Assembly: GCF_029277445.1 (NCBI RefSeq)
Contig: NZ_CP119566.1
Coordinates: forward strand, 1,147,001-1,211,000
DNA: 64,000 nt
Source of the DNA: Pararhizobium qamdonense
GTDB lineage: Bacteria > Pseudomonadota > Alphaproteobacteria > Rhizobiales > Rhizobiaceae
Direction of reading: 5' to 3'
Below, one piece after another: positions 48,901-58,671 of this stretch. The position numbers and the translations under genes are program-made. Under the pieces are notes generated by a model. The model was not told the DNA's origin and searched no databases. It saw only the letters and a program-made list of their open reading frames with translations. Every line of letters starts with the position of its first letter. The stretch's first letter is position 1.

Positions 48901-50664
48901 CTGGTCAATGCCGACATGCTGCAGATCAAGGTGGCGCAGGGTGCCAAGCCCGGCGAGGGCGGCCAGCTGCCCGGCCATAAGGTCGATGCGACCGTTGCCA
49001 AGACACGGCATTCGACGCCCGGCGTCGGCCTGATTTCGCCGCCGCCGCACCATGACATCTATTCGATCGAAGATCTGGCGCAGCTGATCTACGACCTGAA
49101 GAACGTCAATCCGGAAGCAGATATTTCCGTCAAGCTGGTCTCGGAAGTCGGCGTCGGCACGGTTGCGGCCGGTGTCGCCAAGGCGCGCGCCGACCATATC
49201 ACCGTCTCCGGCTATGACGGCGGCACCGGCGCGTCGCCGCTGACATCGCTGAAGCATGCCGGTAGCCCCTGGGAAATCGGCCTTGCCGAAACCCATCAGA
49301 CGCTGGTGCTGAACGGCCTTCGGTCGCGTATCGCTCTGCAGGTCGATGGCGGCCTGAAGACCGGCCGCGACGTCATCATCGGCGCGCTCCTGGGCGCCGA
49401 CGAGTTCGGCTTCTCCACCGCGCCGCTGATTGCCGCCGGCTGCATCATGATGCGCAAATGTCATCTCAACACCTGTCCGGTTGGTGTGGCGACACAGGAC
49501 CCGGTCCTGCGCAAGCGCTTCAAGGGTGCGCCCGAGCATGTGGTCAACTACTTCTTCTTCGTCGCAGAGGAAGTACGCGAAATTCTCGCATCGCTCGGTT
49601 TTGCCAAGTTCGACGAGGTCATCGGCCTTTCCGAACTGCTTGAAAAGGATGCGATGATCTCGCACTGGAAGGCCAATGGGCTCGACTTCTCCCGCATCTT
49701 CCACAAGGTGGATGCGCCGAAGGAAAAGACCTACTGGACGGAGCGGCAGAACCATCCGATCCACGACATTCTCGACCGCAGGCTGATTGCAGAAGCACAG
49801 CCGGCGCTGGAATCAAAGACGCCCGTTACCATCGAGGTCGATATCAAGAATGTCGATCGCTCGGCCGGTGCGATGCTGTCCGGTGAAGTTGCCAAGCGTT
49901 ACCGTCACAAGGGACTGAAGGACGACACGATCACGGTGAAGCTGACCGGCACGGCGGGACAGTCGTTCGGCGCGTTCCTGGCGAACGGCATCACGTTCGA
50001 GCTGATCGGCGATGGCAACGACTATGTCGGCAAGGGTCTTTCGGGTGGCCGCATCGTCGTGCGTCCGCCGGAAAATTCCAAGATCGTCGCGGCCAAGTCG
50101 ATCATCGTTGGGAACACGGTGCTGTACGGCGCGATCTCGGGCGAGTGCTATTTCAACGGCGTCGCCGGCGAACGCTTCGCCGTGCGCAACTCCGGCGCCA
50201 TCGCGGTTGTCGAGGGGGTGGGCGACCATGGCTGCGAATACATGACCGGCGGTGTGGTCGTGGTTCTCGGCGAGACTGGCCGCAACTTTGCAGCCGGGAT
50301 GTCGGGTGGTGTTGCCTACGTTCTGGATGAAAGCGACGATTTCCCCAAACGCTGCAATATGGCGATGGTCGAACTCGAGCCGGTTCCGGAAGAAGACGAC
50401 ATGCTGGAGAAGCTGCATCATCACGGCGGCGACCTGATGCACAAGGGCATGGTCGATGTCGCCGGTGACATGACGCGTCATGACGACGAGCGGCTCTACC
50501 AGCTGATCTCCAATCATCTGCACTACACGGGCTCGCCGCGCGCCAAGGAAATCCTCGACCATTGGGTCGAGTTCCGGCCGAAATTCCGCAAGGTCATGCC
50601 GGTCGAATACCGCCGTGCGCTGGAGGAGATGGAGCGCATGCGGATGGGCATCGCGGCGGAGTAA
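45943..50664 (+). CDS. gltB: Glutamate synthase (NADPH) large subunit
   Basis: Converts glutamine and 2-oxoglutarate to two glutamate; 1573 residues. The ATG follows AGGAGGGAAGACG. A 45-residue propeptide precedes [13 protein letters not shown], where Cys46 becomes the N-terminal nucleophile of the class II glutaminase domain. The central domain, the FMN synthase domain ([19 protein letters not shown]) and the Cys set for the 3Fe-4S cluster (Cys1167, Cys1173, Cys1178 in [19 protein letters not shown]) follow, then the C-terminal beta-helix (GXXGXXXG repeats). The usual partner gltD is 750 bp downstream, separated by vapBC. Confidence 0.97.
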   Translation: MTDLTPSTVTGLNIARETATVETHTAFPGLPKKQGLYDPRNEHDACGVGFVAHMKGQKSHQIVKDGLFILENLTHRGAVGADPLMGDGAGILVQIPDRFFREEMALQGVTLPKAGEYAVGYLFMPQDEAQIAHFKQVITEVVAEEGQTLLGFREVPVDNASLSKAEHIAATEPHHVQVFIGAGRDAATNAEFERRLFTLRKVISNRIYNAFEGAETGFYPVSLSTQTIVYKGMFLAYQVAAYFKDLADPRFESAVALVHQRFSTNTFPSWKLAHPYRMVAHNGEINTLRANVNWMAARQASVSSPLFGGDISKLWPISYEGQSDTACFDNALEFLVQGGYPLSHAVMMLIPEAWAGNQLMAPERKAFYEYHAALMEPWDGPAAVCFTDGKQIGATLDRNGLRPARYLVTDDDRVILASEAGTLPVKEESIVKKWRLQPGKMLLIDMEEGRIISDEELKSNLANQHPYRQWLDNTQLILEDLKPVEPRALRRDVSLLDRQQAFGYTQEDTKILMSPMATTGQEAIGSMGTDTPISAMSDKTKLLYTYFKQNFAQVTNPPIDPIREELVMSLVSFIGPRPNLLDHAGMAHAKRLEVRQPILTNGDLEKIRSIGHTEDRFDTKTLDFTYDIARGAEGMPEILDRLCERAEAAVKGGYNIIVLSDRQIGPDRMAIPALLATAAVHHHLIRKGLRTSVGLVVETGEPREVHHFCLLAGYGAEAINPYLAFDTLTDMHKRGEFPKEVDGSEVVYRYIKAVGKGILKVMSKMGISTYQSYCGGQIFDAIGLNSELIDRYFFGTATQIEGIGLEEIAKETFNRHQAAFGADPLLKSTLDIGGEYAYRMRGEGHAWSPDAVASLQHAVRGNAEDRYREFAEMVNGAALRMNTIRGLFSIKGAEATGRKPIPIEEVEPAADIVKRFSTGAMSFGSISREAHTTLAIAMNSIGGKSNTGEGGEEADRYLPLYNGARNPERSAIKQIASGRFGVTTEYLVNADMLQIKVAQGAKPGEGGQLPGHKVDATVAKTRHSTPGVGLISPPPHHDIYSIEDLAQLIYDLKNVNPEADISVKLVSEVGVGTVAAGVAKARADHITVSGYDGGTGASPLTSLKHAGSPWEIGLAETHQTLVLNGLRSRIALQVDGGLKTGRDVIIGALLGADEFGFSTAPLIAAGCIMMRKCHLNTCPVGVATQDPVLRKRFKGAPEHVVNYFFFVAEEVREILASLGFAKFDEVIGLSELLEKDAMISHWKANGLDFSRIFHKVDAPKEKTYWTERQNHPIHDILDRRLIAEAQPALESKTPVTIEVDIKNVDRSAGAMLSGEVAKRYRHKGLKDDTITVKLTGTAGQSFGAFLANGITFELIGDGNDYVGKGLSGGRIVVRPPENSKIVAAKSIIVGNTVLYGAISGECYFNGVAGERFAVRNSGAIAVVEGVGDHGCEYMTGGVVVVLGETGRNFAAGMSGGVAYVLDESDDFPKRCNMAMVELEPVPEEDDMLEKLHHHGGDLMHKGMVDVAGDMTRHDDERLYQLISNHLHYTGSPRAKEILDHWVEFRPKFRKVMPVEYRRALEEMERMRMGIAAE

Positions 50665-50679
50665 TTGAGCGTGCGAGAC

Positions 50680-50710
50680 AATTGTGATATGCCATTGGCA
50701 TATTACAATT
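50680..50710. promoter_or_regulatory. Operator palindrome of the vapBC module
   Basis: AATTGTGATATGCC-ATT-GGCATATTACAATT: 14-bp arms with one mismatch, 13 bp before the antitoxin ATG and 15 bp after the gltB stop. This is the expected size and place for a site bound by the VapBC complex for autorepression. Confidence 0.75.
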
Positions 50711-50722
50711 CTGGAGGCTAGG

Positions 50723-50992
50723 ATGAATGAGCATTCGAATATTGAAAATGCCGGCATCAAGGTCAGCGTTTTCAAGAATGGCAGAAGCCGGGCGGTCCGC
50801 ATTCCAAAGGAGTTCGAGTTGGCTGGCGAGAACGTCATCATGAATCTGCAGCCAGACGGTTCTATCCTTATCCGGACAGCGGAAACTTCCGGGTTGGTCG
50901 ATTATCTCAAAACTGCGGAAGCTTGGACCGGTGACGCTTTTATCGGCGATGATGGTGATCTTGAGCCGCTGGATGAAATCGACCTGCCATGA
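50723..50992 (+). CDS. vapB: VapB-type antitoxin (AbrB fold)
   Basis: Antitoxin of 89 residues. VSVFKNGRSRAVRIPKEFEL (about 14-33) is the swapped-hairpin SpoVT/AbrB DNA-binding domain; the acidic tail (TGDAFIGDDGDLEPLDEIDLP) should bind and block the toxin. GGAGG lies 5 bases before the ATG; an upstream in-frame start would lie inside the operator. Its end overlaps the toxin start as ATGA, typical for TA pairs. It sits between gltB and gltD. Confidence 0.9.
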   Translation: MNEHSNIENAGIKVSVFKNGRSRAVRIPKEFELAGENVIMNLQPDGSILIRTAETSGLVDYLKTAEAWTGDAFIGDDGDLEPLDEIDLP

Positions 50993-51384
50993 GGTACATG
51001 CTTGATACGAACATGATCTCGGCGATTGTCTACGAACCGCGGGGAAAAGTGTTCCAAAAGCTGCAGGAAGTGGGCGAGGGCAATGTTTTCACAAGCATCA
51101 TCGTTCACGGGGAAGTCTGGTACGGGGTTCAAAAACGAGGCTCGGACGAGCTAGCCCAAAAGGTGTCGAACGTCACAAAACGGCTTCATGTTGCGCCGTT
51201 CACCATGCCGGGCGATTTGAAATATGCCGAGGTGAGGTTGGCGCTAAGAAAAGGGCTGAACATCGGTCCGAACGATTTGTGGATCGCGGCGCATGCGTTG
51301 GCCCTCGACGCTGTGCTGGTCACTGCAAATGAGAGCGAATTTTCCCGCGTGCCGGGACTGAAGATTGAAAATTGGCTGCGCTGA
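50989..51384 (+). CDS. vapC: VapC-type PIN-domain toxin
   Basis: PIN-domain ribonuclease toxin of 131 residues. The acidic active-site residues are visible: Asp6 in YMLDTN, Glu42 in IIVHGEVWYG and Asp96 in GPNDLWIAAHAL, with TANESEF completing the motif. VapC proteins cleave tRNA or rRNA at specific sites; this target is not known. The active-site set is intact, so the gene should be functional. It ends 30 bp before gltD. Confidence 0.92.
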   Translation: MRYMLDTNMISAIVYEPRGKVFQKLQEVGEGNVFTSIIVHGEVWYGVQKRGSDELAQKVSNVTKRLHVAPFTMPGDLKYAEVRLALRKGLNIGPNDLWIAAHALALDAVLVTANESEFSRVPGLKIENWLR

Positions 51385-51414
51385 GCGGCGATGAGACACA
51401 GGGACGAATAGGAT

Positions 51415-52869
51415 ATGGGCAAGGTCACAGGCTTCATGGAAATCGACCGGCAGCTGGCGAAGTATCAGCCGGCGTCGGACCGCATCCGGCATTTCCGCGA
51501 ATTCACAATCCCGATGTCGGACCCGGAAGTGCAGAAACAGGCCGCGCGCTGCATGGACTGTGGCATCCCCTATTGCCATGGCCCGACCGGCTGCCCGGTG
51601 CACAACCAGATCCCCGACTGGAACGATCTCGTTTATAACGGCAACTGGGACGAGGCGATCCGCAACCTACACTCGACCAACAATTTTCCGGAATTTACCG
51701 GCCGCATCTGCCCGGCGCCGTGCGAGGAAGCCTGCACGCTGAACCTGGAAGACGCACCGGTAACGATCAAGACTGTCGAGCAGGCGATTGCCGACAAGGC
51801 CTATGAAATGGGCTATATCGTGCCGCAGCCGGCCGTCACCAAGACCGGCAAGAAGGTCGCGATCATCGGGTCTGGTCCTGCCGGCATGGCAGCGGCCCAG
51901 CAGCTCGCCCGCGCCGGTCACGAGGTCCATGTGTTCGAGCGCGAGAGCAAGCCCGGCGGCCTGCTGCGCTACGGCATCCCGGACTTCAAGATGGAGAAGA
52001 ACTTCATCGACCGCCGTGTCGACCAGATGCGCGGCGAAGGCGTCACCTTCCATTGCGGCGTCAATGTCGGTGTTGATCGCACCGTCGATAGCCTGATCGA
52101 AGAACACGACGCCGTGCTCTATTGCGGCGGTTCGGAAACCCCGCGCGATGCCGGTATTCCAGGCGTCGAGTTCACCGGCGTGCATGATGCCATGCCGTAT
52201 CTTGTGCAGCAGAACCGCCGCGTCGGCCGTGAAAATATCGACAGCGTCGGCTGGCCGTCGGATTCGATCCTTGCAGGCGGCAAGCATATCGTCGTCGTCG
52301 GCGGTGGCGATACCGCGTCCGACTGCGTCGGCACCGCATTCCGCCAGGGCGCCGTCAAGGTCACCCAGCTCGACATCCGCCCGCAGCCGCCGGAAAAGGA
52401 AGACAAGCTGTCCGTCTGGCCGTTCTGGGCGACCAAGATGCGCACATCCTCTTCGCAGGCCGAAGGGGCCGTGCGCGAGTTCCAGGTGGCGACGCTCGAA
52501 TTCGTTGGCGAAGACGGCGTGTTGGCCGGCGTCAAGTGCTGTCAGGTGGACGAGCGCCGCAAGCCGATCGCCGGCACGGAATTCGTCATCAAGGCTGATC
52601 TCGCCTTCATCGCTATCGGCTTCAGCGGCCCGGGCACCGACAGCGTGCTGAAGGACATGGGCGAGAAGCTGGTGATCGGCAAGGACAAGCGCGGCGGCTC
52701 TTTCGTTACCGCCAACGAGAAGGACTACCGGACGTCGGTCGATAAGGTCTGGGCAGCCGGCGACGTGCGCCGCGGCCAGTCGCTGGTCGTCTGGGCGATC
52801 CGCGAGGGCCGCCAGGCGGCGCGTGCGATCGACGAAACACTGATGGGCTCGACCGTCCTGCCGCGATAA
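51415..52869 (+). CDS. gltD: Glutamate synthase (NADPH) small subunit
   Basis: Small subunit (484 residues) that passes electrons from NADPH through FAD to GltB. N-terminal cysteines for two 4Fe-4S clusters lie in [21 protein letters not shown] and [35 protein letters not shown] is the FAD site near residue 150 and [17 protein letters not shown] the NADPH site. Starts after AGGACGAATAGGAT, 30 bp behind vapC. With vapBC in between, it is either read through from gltB or started from a promoter inside the module. Confidence 0.96.
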   Translation: MGKVTGFMEIDRQLAKYQPASDRIRHFREFTIPMSDPEVQKQAARCMDCGIPYCHGPTGCPVHNQIPDWNDLVYNGNWDEAIRNLHSTNNFPEFTGRICPAPCEEACTLNLEDAPVTIKTVEQAIADKAYEMGYIVPQPAVTKTGKKVAIIGSGPAGMAAAQQLARAGHEVHVFERESKPGGLLRYGIPDFKMEKNFIDRRVDQMRGEGVTFHCGVNVGVDRTVDSLIEEHDAVLYCGGSETPRDAGIPGVEFTGVHDAMPYLVQQNRRVGRENIDSVGWPSDSILAGGKHIVVVGGGDTASDCVGTAFRQGAVKVTQLDIRPQPPEKEDKLSVWPFWATKMRTSSSQAEGAVREFQVATLEFVGEDGVLAGVKCCQVDERRKPIAGTEFVIKADLAFIAIGFSGPGTDSVLKDMGEKLVIGKDKRGGSFVTANEKDYRTSVDKVWAAGDVRRGQSLVVWAIREGRQAARAIDETLMGSTVLPR

Positions 52870-52902
52870 TCGGCTTGCCTCTTCGCCGAGGCAAACCAAA
52901 TC

Positions 52903-52937
52903 AAAACGCCGCGTGCCGGGCTGGTGCGCGGCGTTTT
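52903..52937. terminator. gltD terminator
   Basis: AAAACGCCGCG (52903-52913) and CGCGGCGTTTT (52927-52937) form an 11-bp stem that ends in a T-run on either strand. Confidence 0.82.
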
Positions 52938-53088
52938 CCGTTTGCCGCAAAGCTGCCGCCCATATTTGGTTTGAAGTATGGCGGCAGCGTCCCGTGCAAC
53001 ATTAATTTGGTGCAATGAAACGGTAATAAACCTTTAATTTGTAAATATTCGCAGCCGTTATAATATCCATCTCAAGCGTATTCCTGGA

Positions 53089-53130
53089 TTGTTCAGTATT
53101 TGCCGTCTCATCGGCACTATTTCTGAACAA
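53089..53130. promoter_or_regulatory. Nested inverted repeat before degP-type gene
   Basis: TTGTTCAG (53089-53096) and CTGAACAA (53123-53130) flank TGCCG-TCTCAT-CGGCA, giving a two-step dyad 95-135 bp before the protease ATG. A TATAAT box is at 53059-53064, so the dyad may lie in the leader RNA or be an operator. Confidence 0.45.
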
Positions 53131-53224
53131 AGTCCCGGAAGGAACGCTGCCGATCACCCGACGCCGCGTTCCCGCGCAGGGAGCCATGACGCCGCACCCA
53201 AACATCTGTAAGGGACCCTTTGTC

Positions 53225-54724
53225 ATGCCCAATATTCTCCGCACTCACCGTGCCGCAGCGCTGGTCGGAGCCGCCATTCTGGCCGGCGCGGCAGCGTTCC
53301 CCTTCACCCTGCCTTCCACGGCTGCGATGGCGGCATCCGCGTCCGCTACCGTGCCGCAGGTTTCCAGCGGCTCCTTCGCCGATGTCGTCTCCGCCGACAA
53401 GCCGGCCGTCGTGACAATCACCACCACGATGAAGGCAACCGACGTCAGCGATAGCGGCGACCAATCGCCAATGGACGAGCAGTTCCGCCAGTTCTTCGAG
53501 CAGCAAGGCATTCCCATGCCCAAGCAGGCACCGCAACATCAGGGCGGCGAACGCGGAATGGCGCTCGGCTCCGGCTTCATCGTCAGCAGCGATGGGATCA
53601 TCGTCACCAACAACCATGTGATCGACAATGCCATCGACATCAAGGTCACGCTGGACGACGGAACGGAACTGCCGGCAAAGCTTTTGGGTGCTGATCCGAA
53701 GTCCGATCTTGCCGTTTTGAAGATCACGGCCGGCAAGCCGCTCGCCACCATCGCCTGGGGTGATTCCGACGCGTTGAAGCTGGGCGACCAGATCCTGGCG
53801 ATCGGCAATCCCTTCGGCATCGGCACGACGGTCACCGCCGGGATCGTGTCGGCCCGTGGCCGCGATTTGCACAGCGGTCCCTATGATGATTTCATCCAGA
53901 TCGACGCGCCGATCAATCACGGCAATTCCGGTGGCCCGCTTGTGGATCATTCAGGCAATGTCGTTGGGATCAATACCGCGATCTACTCGCCGAACGGCGG
54001 CAGTGTCGGTGTCGGTTTCGCCATTCCCTCCGACCAGGCGCAAAAGGTCGTCGCCAAGCTGGAAAAGAGCGGCTCGATCGACCATGGCTATCTCGGCGTC
54101 CAGATCCAGCCGGTGACCGCGGATGTGGCTGATGCCGTTGGTCTTGCCAAGGCGGAAGGCGCTCTGGTCGCCGCCGTCAATGCGGGCACACCTGCAGCGC
54201 ATTCAGGCGTGAAGACCGGCGACATCGTCATGACTGTTGGCGGCGAGGCGGTGAAGTCGCCGCGCGATCTGTCGCGGCTGGTGGCCGATCTCTCGCCGGG
54301 CGCAAAGGAAGCCATGACCGTGTGGCGCGACGGCCGCAAGGTCGACCTCAGCGTCACCGTCGGCGGCAATGATGGCGATCAGAAGCAGGCGTCCGCTGCA
54401 AAGGATGAGGGCAAGATGCAGACTGGGCCGAGCATCGGCGTGGCCCTTGCCGATCTGACACCGGATGTGCGCCAGGAACTGAGCCTGCCCGACAATGTCA
54501 CCGGTGCCGTCGTCGCCAAGGTCAATCCCGATAAGCCGGCCGCTGCGGCCGGTATCCAAACGGGCGATGTCATCGTTTCGGTCAACGACAAGGCCGTGCT
54601 CGGCGCCAGCGACGTGAAGACGGCGATCGCCGCTGCGGTGAAGTCGGGGCGCAAGTCGGTGCTGTTGCTCATCGAACGCGGTGATCAAAAGACCTTCATC
54701 GCCGTGCCGTTTGCGGCTGCCTGA
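53225..54724 (+). CDS. DegP/HtrA (Do) family periplasmic serine protease
   Basis: Protease/chaperone of 499 residues for misfolded envelope proteins. A signal peptide (about 1-40, AAALVGAAILAGAAAFPFTL) precedes the trypsin-like domain with triad His131 (NNHVID), Asp161 (KSDLAVLK) and Ser235 (GNSGGPL). Two PDZ domains follow (about 300-390, starting GYLGVQIQPV, and 410-495). The ATG at 53225 follows TAAGGGACCCTTTGTC; an in-frame start 13 codons upstream would delay the signal peptide. This is a DegP/DegQ-like paralogue; which one cannot be told. Confidence 0.93.
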   Translation: MPNILRTHRAAALVGAAILAGAAAFPFTLPSTAAMAASASATVPQVSSGSFADVVSADKPAVVTITTTMKATDVSDSGDQSPMDEQFRQFFEQQGIPMPKQAPQHQGGERGMALGSGFIVSSDGIIVTNNHVIDNAIDIKVTLDDGTELPAKLLGADPKSDLAVLKITAGKPLATIAWGDSDALKLGDQILAIGNPFGIGTTVTAGIVSARGRDLHSGPYDDFIQIDAPINHGNSGGPLVDHSGNVVGINTAIYSPNGGSVGVGFAIPSDQAQKVVAKLEKSGSIDHGYLGVQIQPVTADVADAVGLAKAEGALVAAVNAGTPAAHSGVKTGDIVMTVGGEAVKSPRDLSRLVADLSPGAKEAMTVWRDGRKVDLSVTVGGNDGDQKQASAAKDEGKMQTGPSIGVALADLTPDVRQELSLPDNVTGAVVAKVNPDKPAAAAGIQTGDVIVSVNDKAVLGASDVKTAIAAAVKSGRKSVLLLIERGDQKTFIAVPFAAA

Positions 54725-54767
54725 TCTCGATTGACAGCTTTATTCGCAAGATGCGAGCTGCCGAAGA

Positions 54768-54797
54768 CCCTGTCCTCCTGGCGTAAGGAGGACAGGG
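54768..54797. terminator. Terminator between convergent genes
   Basis: CCCTGTCCTCC-TGGCGTAA-GGAGGACAGGG, perfect 11-bp stem followed by TTTAATCT on the plus strand. It lies between the convergent DegP-type and DUF459 genes and can serve both. Confidence 0.8.
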
Positions 54798-54811
54798 TTT
54801 AATCTTGAGGG

Positions 54812-56053
54812 TCAGTTCCTGAAAACCGGATTGCTGATCACTGTTTCCGGTTTCGACAGGCGGAAATCGTCCACCCGGCCGGCTGGTGCTTCGGCGACTT
54901 CCCCCTTTTCAACGAGACGGTCGCGCGGGCTCTTGCCGTTGCTGGTCATCACCGCACCGCCACCCAGCAGAGTGGCGCTGCCGTCGAGATCGGGATCGTC
55001 AAGGCCGATCGGCTGGGTCTGGATGATATCCTCGTTGGCGGTGGGGGCGGCAACGACCAGGTCCTTCATGCCGTCGGCACCGGGAATATCCTGCGTCGAG
55101 GCCGCCGCATCGCCCAGGAGCTTGCGGATATCCTTTTCGACATAGAAAGCCAGCTTACGCTTGCCGGCCTTGGTGAGGTTGATACCGTCCGATCCACGCA
55201 GGCGGACCTGCTGGCCGTTGATATCGGATCCCGTCATGACGAATTTGCCCTCCTCATCGACAAAGCCATCCCAGATATCGACGAATGTGCCGCCGGCCTT
55301 TTCGGCTTCCGTACGAAAGATGCCGTTGAGCGTGACCATATCGGCGGTCATCGATGTCGATTGGAACGGCGGCATGCCGACCCAGAGCAAGGGTGTCTTG
55401 TCCTTGCGGGCAAGGGCTGCGAAGTCCGCAGTGCGGCGCGCATATTCGGCCAGCCAGCGGTCGGTGCGGAATTTTTCCTTGTCGCTGCCGATCGACATCT
55501 GCTGGCGCTCGTTGGCGCCGAGGCTGATGATGATCAACGCCGGTTTCGTCTCCGCGATATAGGCGGGCAGGTTTTCGGGCCAGTTGAAATAGTCCTCGCG
55601 CACGAGGCCTGAGGAACCGTTGCTGCGGGTTTCGATGACGATGCCCGGTGTCGTCTCAAAGGCGGTCTTCAGCCCATCGCCAAGGCTGCCGGCAACGAAG
55701 TCGCCGACGACGAGCACCTTCTTGGCCGTCTCCAGTTTCTCGACGACGACCGGGGCGGGCTCGGCGGGGACGGGCTTGGGCTTCTGCTGCGTCTTTCGGA
55801 TTTTCGGGCGTTGCTGCGGCTGCAACTGTTGTTGCTGCTGTCTTTGCCGGGGCTCGTAGATTGGCTCGTCGTCATAAACAGGCGGTGGCGCCTGCCTGCG
55901 GCCAAAGCCGAACAGCATGTCGAGGATGGTGCGGCGCTCTTGTGCCCGCGCCTGGCGCGGCGGCTCCATGACAAACGCAGACAGGCTGATCGCGACGACG
56001 ATCAGGCCGTTGAACAGCCGGTGAAGGCCGTTGCTGCTATGTCTGCCGCTCAT
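54812..56053 (-). CDS. DUF459 SGNH-hydrolase-like exported protein
   Basis: Exported protein of 413 residues: a signal peptide or anchor (LFNGLIVVAISLSAFVMEPPRQARAQ, about 14-38), a Gln/Pro/Arg/Lys-rich linker (RQRQQQQQLQPQQRPKIRK), then an SGNH/GDSL-like domain. Block I reads VLVVGDFVAGSLGDGL, GDF rather than GDS; later blocks are ISLGANERQ and LLWVGMPPFQS. Activity is therefore unclear; DUF459 members are associated with envelope or exopolysaccharide functions. The ATG at 56053 starts just before the signal peptide. Downstream of and co-oriented with the MltB-type gene (147 bp). Confidence 0.85.
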   Translation of the reverse strand: MSGRHSSNGLHRLFNGLIVVAISLSAFVMEPPRQARAQERRTILDMLFGFGRRQAPPPVYDDEPIYEPRQRQQQQQLQPQQRPKIRKTQQKPKPVPAEPAPVVVEKLETAKKVLVVGDFVAGSLGDGLKTAFETTPGIVIETRSNGSSGLVREDYFNWPENLPAYIAETKPALIIISLGANERQQMSIGSDKEKFRTDRWLAEYARRTADFAALARKDKTPLLWVGMPPFQSTSMTADMVTLNGIFRTEAEKAGGTFVDIWDGFVDEEGKFVMTGSDINGQQVRLRGSDGINLTKAGKRKLAFYVEKDIRKLLGDAAASTQDIPGADGMKDLVVAAPTANEDIIQTQPIGLDDPDLDGSATLLGGGAVMTSNGKSPRDRLVEKGEVAEAPAGRVDDFRLSKPETVISNPVFRN

Positions 56054-56200
56054 GCACCTGTTCCGCACTGTTTCCGGCCGAGGTTTCGGCCGGCGTTCAA
56101 AAATGTCTCTACGCAAAGATGCAACGCCTCTCTTTCGACAAGGCGTTGCAGGAACGATGCATCCGGATTGCGCCACAATTGCGGGCGCCCGCGATCCAAA

Positions 56201-57421
56201 CTATTTGCGCAGCGCCTTCAACAGGTGCTGGGTTGGCTCGCCATCGGGAGACAAGCCGTTGCGGTTCTGGAAAGCCTGGATGGCGGCCTTGGAGCCGGAG
56301 CCGAAATTGCCATCGACTTCGCCGTCGTAATAGCCGAGTTCCTTCAGGCGCGATTGCAGTTCGAACTTCTGCTTGATGTCGAGCGAACCGTCCGGACGGC
56401 TCCAGGCCTGCTGCATGCCGCCATAGCCGGCGATCTCATCGGCCAGAAGACCAACGCCGAGGGCATAGGAATCCGAGGCATTGTAGCGCTTGATGACGAA
56501 GAAGTTCTTGGTCATCAGGAAGCCGGGGCTGCCGGGACCGCCAGGCATTTTCAGCACGGCACGCGTGTCGCCGTTGCGGAAGGCCTTGCCGTTCGGCCGG
56601 GTGAAGCCAAGCGCTGCCCATTGGGAAACCGTTTTCGTCTGGCCGTCATACTGGCTGCCGTTGCGCGGCGGCGATACTTCGTAACCCCAGGTCTGCCCCG
56701 TTTGCCAGCCGTTCTTCTTCAACAGGTTGGCTGCGGTCGCGAGTGCGTCCGGTATCGAGTTCCAGATGTCCTTGTGGCCATTGCCATCGGCATCAACGGC
56801 GTAGAGCAGGTAGCTTGTCGGAATGAACTGCGTATGGCCCATAGCGCCGGCCCAGGAGCCGTTCAGCTCGCGCGGCGTCACATCGCCGTTCTGCAGGATC
56901 TTTAAGGCGGCGATCAGCTGCGTCTTGGCATATTTCGACCGTTTGGGGTCGGCATAGGCAAGCGTGGCGAGCGCGCGCGGCACGTAATGCAGGCGATCGT
57001 CCTTTTCTAAGACGGCACCATAATTGGATTCCATCGACCAGATGGCCAGGAGCACGTTCCTGTCGACGCCGAAATGGCGCTCGAGGGCTGCAAGCGTGCG
57101 GGCGTGCTTGGCCGACATTTCCTGCCCGACCTTACGGGTGTAGGGATTGACGCGGCTGTCGATGTATTCCCAGATCTTGTGCTTGAACTCGGGCTGATAG
57201 GCTGCCTTCTGCAACACGTCGGGATCGGGCGTTTTCACGCCGGCAAAGGCCTTTTGGTAGGTCGCCTTGCTGATGCCGCTCTGGGAAGCGGTCGCATAGA
57301 AGCTGTTGATCCAGGTCTCGAAACCCGCGTCAGCCGAGGCTGTTGCCGGGGAAAACAGGGCTGCGGCTGTCATGAATGCGGCAGCAGCACAGCGAAGGAG
57401 GGTGTGTCGGGTCTTTGTCAT
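56201..57421 (-). CDS. Lytic murein transglycosylase, MltB type
   Basis: Cleaves peptidoglycan with formation of 1,6-anhydromuramyl ends; 406 residues. Signal peptide at 1-31 (CAAAAFMTAAALFSPATASADA, without a lipobox at the cleavage site), SLT_2 catalytic domain with Glu131 in AIWSMESNYGAVLEKD and AMGHTQFIPTSYL, then a C-terminal peptidoglycan-binding domain (about 345-405, LQSRLKELGYYDGEVDGNFG). First of a two-gene minus-strand unit with the DUF459 gene, divergent from galU. Confidence 0.92.
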   Translation of the reverse strand: MTKTRHTLLRCAAAAFMTAAALFSPATASADAGFETWINSFYATASQSGISKATYQKAFAGVKTPDPDVLQKAAYQPEFKHKIWEYIDSRVNPYTRKVGQEMSAKHARTLAALERHFGVDRNVLLAIWSMESNYGAVLEKDDRLHYVPRALATLAYADPKRSKYAKTQLIAALKILQNGDVTPRELNGSWAGAMGHTQFIPTSYLLYAVDADGNGHKDIWNSIPDALATAANLLKKNGWQTGQTWGYEVSPPRNGSQYDGQTKTVSQWAALGFTRPNGKAFRNGDTRAVLKMPGGPGSPGFLMTKNFFVIKRYNASDSYALGVGLLADEIAGYGGMQQAWSRPDGSLDIKQKFELQSRLKELGYYDGEVDGNFGSGSKAAIQAFQNRNGLSPDGEPTQHLLKALRK

Positions 57422-57720
57422 CAGCTGTCGTTTCCGTTGGTCGGCGCTCTGCTGCGATCAGGGATGACCGGCGGTGCGCAAATTTACAGTCTTAGAGCCA
57501 GCTTCATGCATGGTAGATGCATGTGGTTCCATTTTCAGGCCGTTCAGCCCAGGAGGCAACCGCCAGAACCGAAATCTTACGAAAATGAAGTCAACAAATT
57601 CTTTACCATGAATGGTTGGTAAGGTCTTCCTTTGCAAAAAAATAGCAATTTTACGTTTATTGCCTATTGATACATGCCCCAACCGATTTAAATCCCGCTG
57701 CTGTGATCCTGGAGATGTCA

Positions 57721-58608
57721 ATGACTGACAAGCGCAAAGTTCGTAAAGCCGTGTTCCCCGTCGCTGGCCTTGGGACCCGATTCCTGCCGGCGACCAAAGC
57801 CGTTCCGAAGGAGATGCTGACCGTCGTCGACAGGCCGGTGATCCAATATGTCGTGGACGAGGCGTTGAATGCGGGGATCGAACACTTGATCTTCGTCACG
57901 GGCCGCAGCAAGCACGTGATCGAGGACTATTTCGACATCCAGGTCGAGCTGGAACAGACGCTGCGCGAGCGCAACAAGACGGCGGAACTGACGCTTCTGG
58001 AAAGCATCTTGCCGGTTGCGGGTAGCACCAGCTTTACCCGCCAGCAATCGCCGCTCGGGCTTGGCCACGCCGTCTGGTGTGCCCGCGAACTGGTCGGCGA
58101 CGAGCCCTTTGCGCTGCTCCTGCCCGACATGATCATGCAGGCCGAAAAGGGCTGCCTGAAAGGCATGGTCGAGCTTTATGAGCAGAGCGGCGGCAACGTT
58201 ATCGCGGTTGAAGAATGCGCCCCCGACCAGACCCATAAATACGGCATCGTCGGCGCGGGCGATAAGGTCGGCGACGGCTTCAAGATCACCAAGATGGTCG
58301 AAAAGCCGCCGCAGGGCACCGCACCGTCGAACTTCTTCATCAACGGCCGTTACATCCTGCAGCCGGAAATCTTCTCCATCCTCGCCACTCAAGAGCGCGG
58401 CGCGGGCAACGAAATCCAGCTGACCGACGGCATGCTGAAGCTTGCCCAGAGCCAAGATTTTGCCGGGTACCATTTCCGCGGCAACACCTATGACTGCGGC
58501 ATGAAGGAAGGTTTCATCCTGGCAAACGTCGCCTTCGCGCTGGCGCGCGGCGATATCCGGCCGGGCGTGGAAGCGCCTTTGAAGGCTTTGCTGCAAGGCC
58601 TGAAATAA
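57721..58608 (+). CDS. galU: UTP-glucose-1-phosphate uridylyltransferase
   Basis: Makes UDP-glucose for exopolysaccharide, LPS and cyclic glucans; 295 residues. The nucleotide-binding signature [25 protein letters not shown] lies at the N-terminus, with [20 protein letters not shown] next. The ATG at 57721 follows GGAGATGTCA; the ATG two codons upstream overlaps this ribosome-binding site and is less likely. Monocistronic with its own terminator. Confidence 0.95.
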   Translation: MTDKRKVRKAVFPVAGLGTRFLPATKAVPKEMLTVVDRPVIQYVVDEALNAGIEHLIFVTGRSKHVIEDYFDIQVELEQTLRERNKTAELTLLESILPVAGSTSFTRQQSPLGLGHAVWCARELVGDEPFALLLPDMIMQAEKGCLKGMVELYEQSGGNVIAVEECAPDQTHKYGIVGAGDKVGDGFKITKMVEKPPQGTAPSNFFINGRYILQPEIFSILATQERGAGNEIQLTDGMLKLAQSQDFAGYHFRGNTYDCGMKEGFILANVAFALARGDIRPGVEAPLKALLQGLK

Positions 58609-58630
58609 CCGATTTTCGACACATGAAAGT

Positions 58631-58661
58631 GCCCGCTGGCGGAATGGCCGGCGGGCTTTTT
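58631..58661 (+). terminator. galU terminator
   Basis: GCCCGCTGGC-GGAATG-GCCGGCGGGC (one T-G pair) followed by TTTTT, 22 bp beyond the stop. Confidence 0.9.
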
Positions 58662-58671
58662 CGTTTTTGGA

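Noticed and set aside
53130..53165. GGAACG ... CGTTCC before the DegP-type gene as an EcfG/extracytoplasmic sigma promoter
   Set aside because: The spacing between GGAAC and CGTT is about 21 bases, too long for the usual 16-17.
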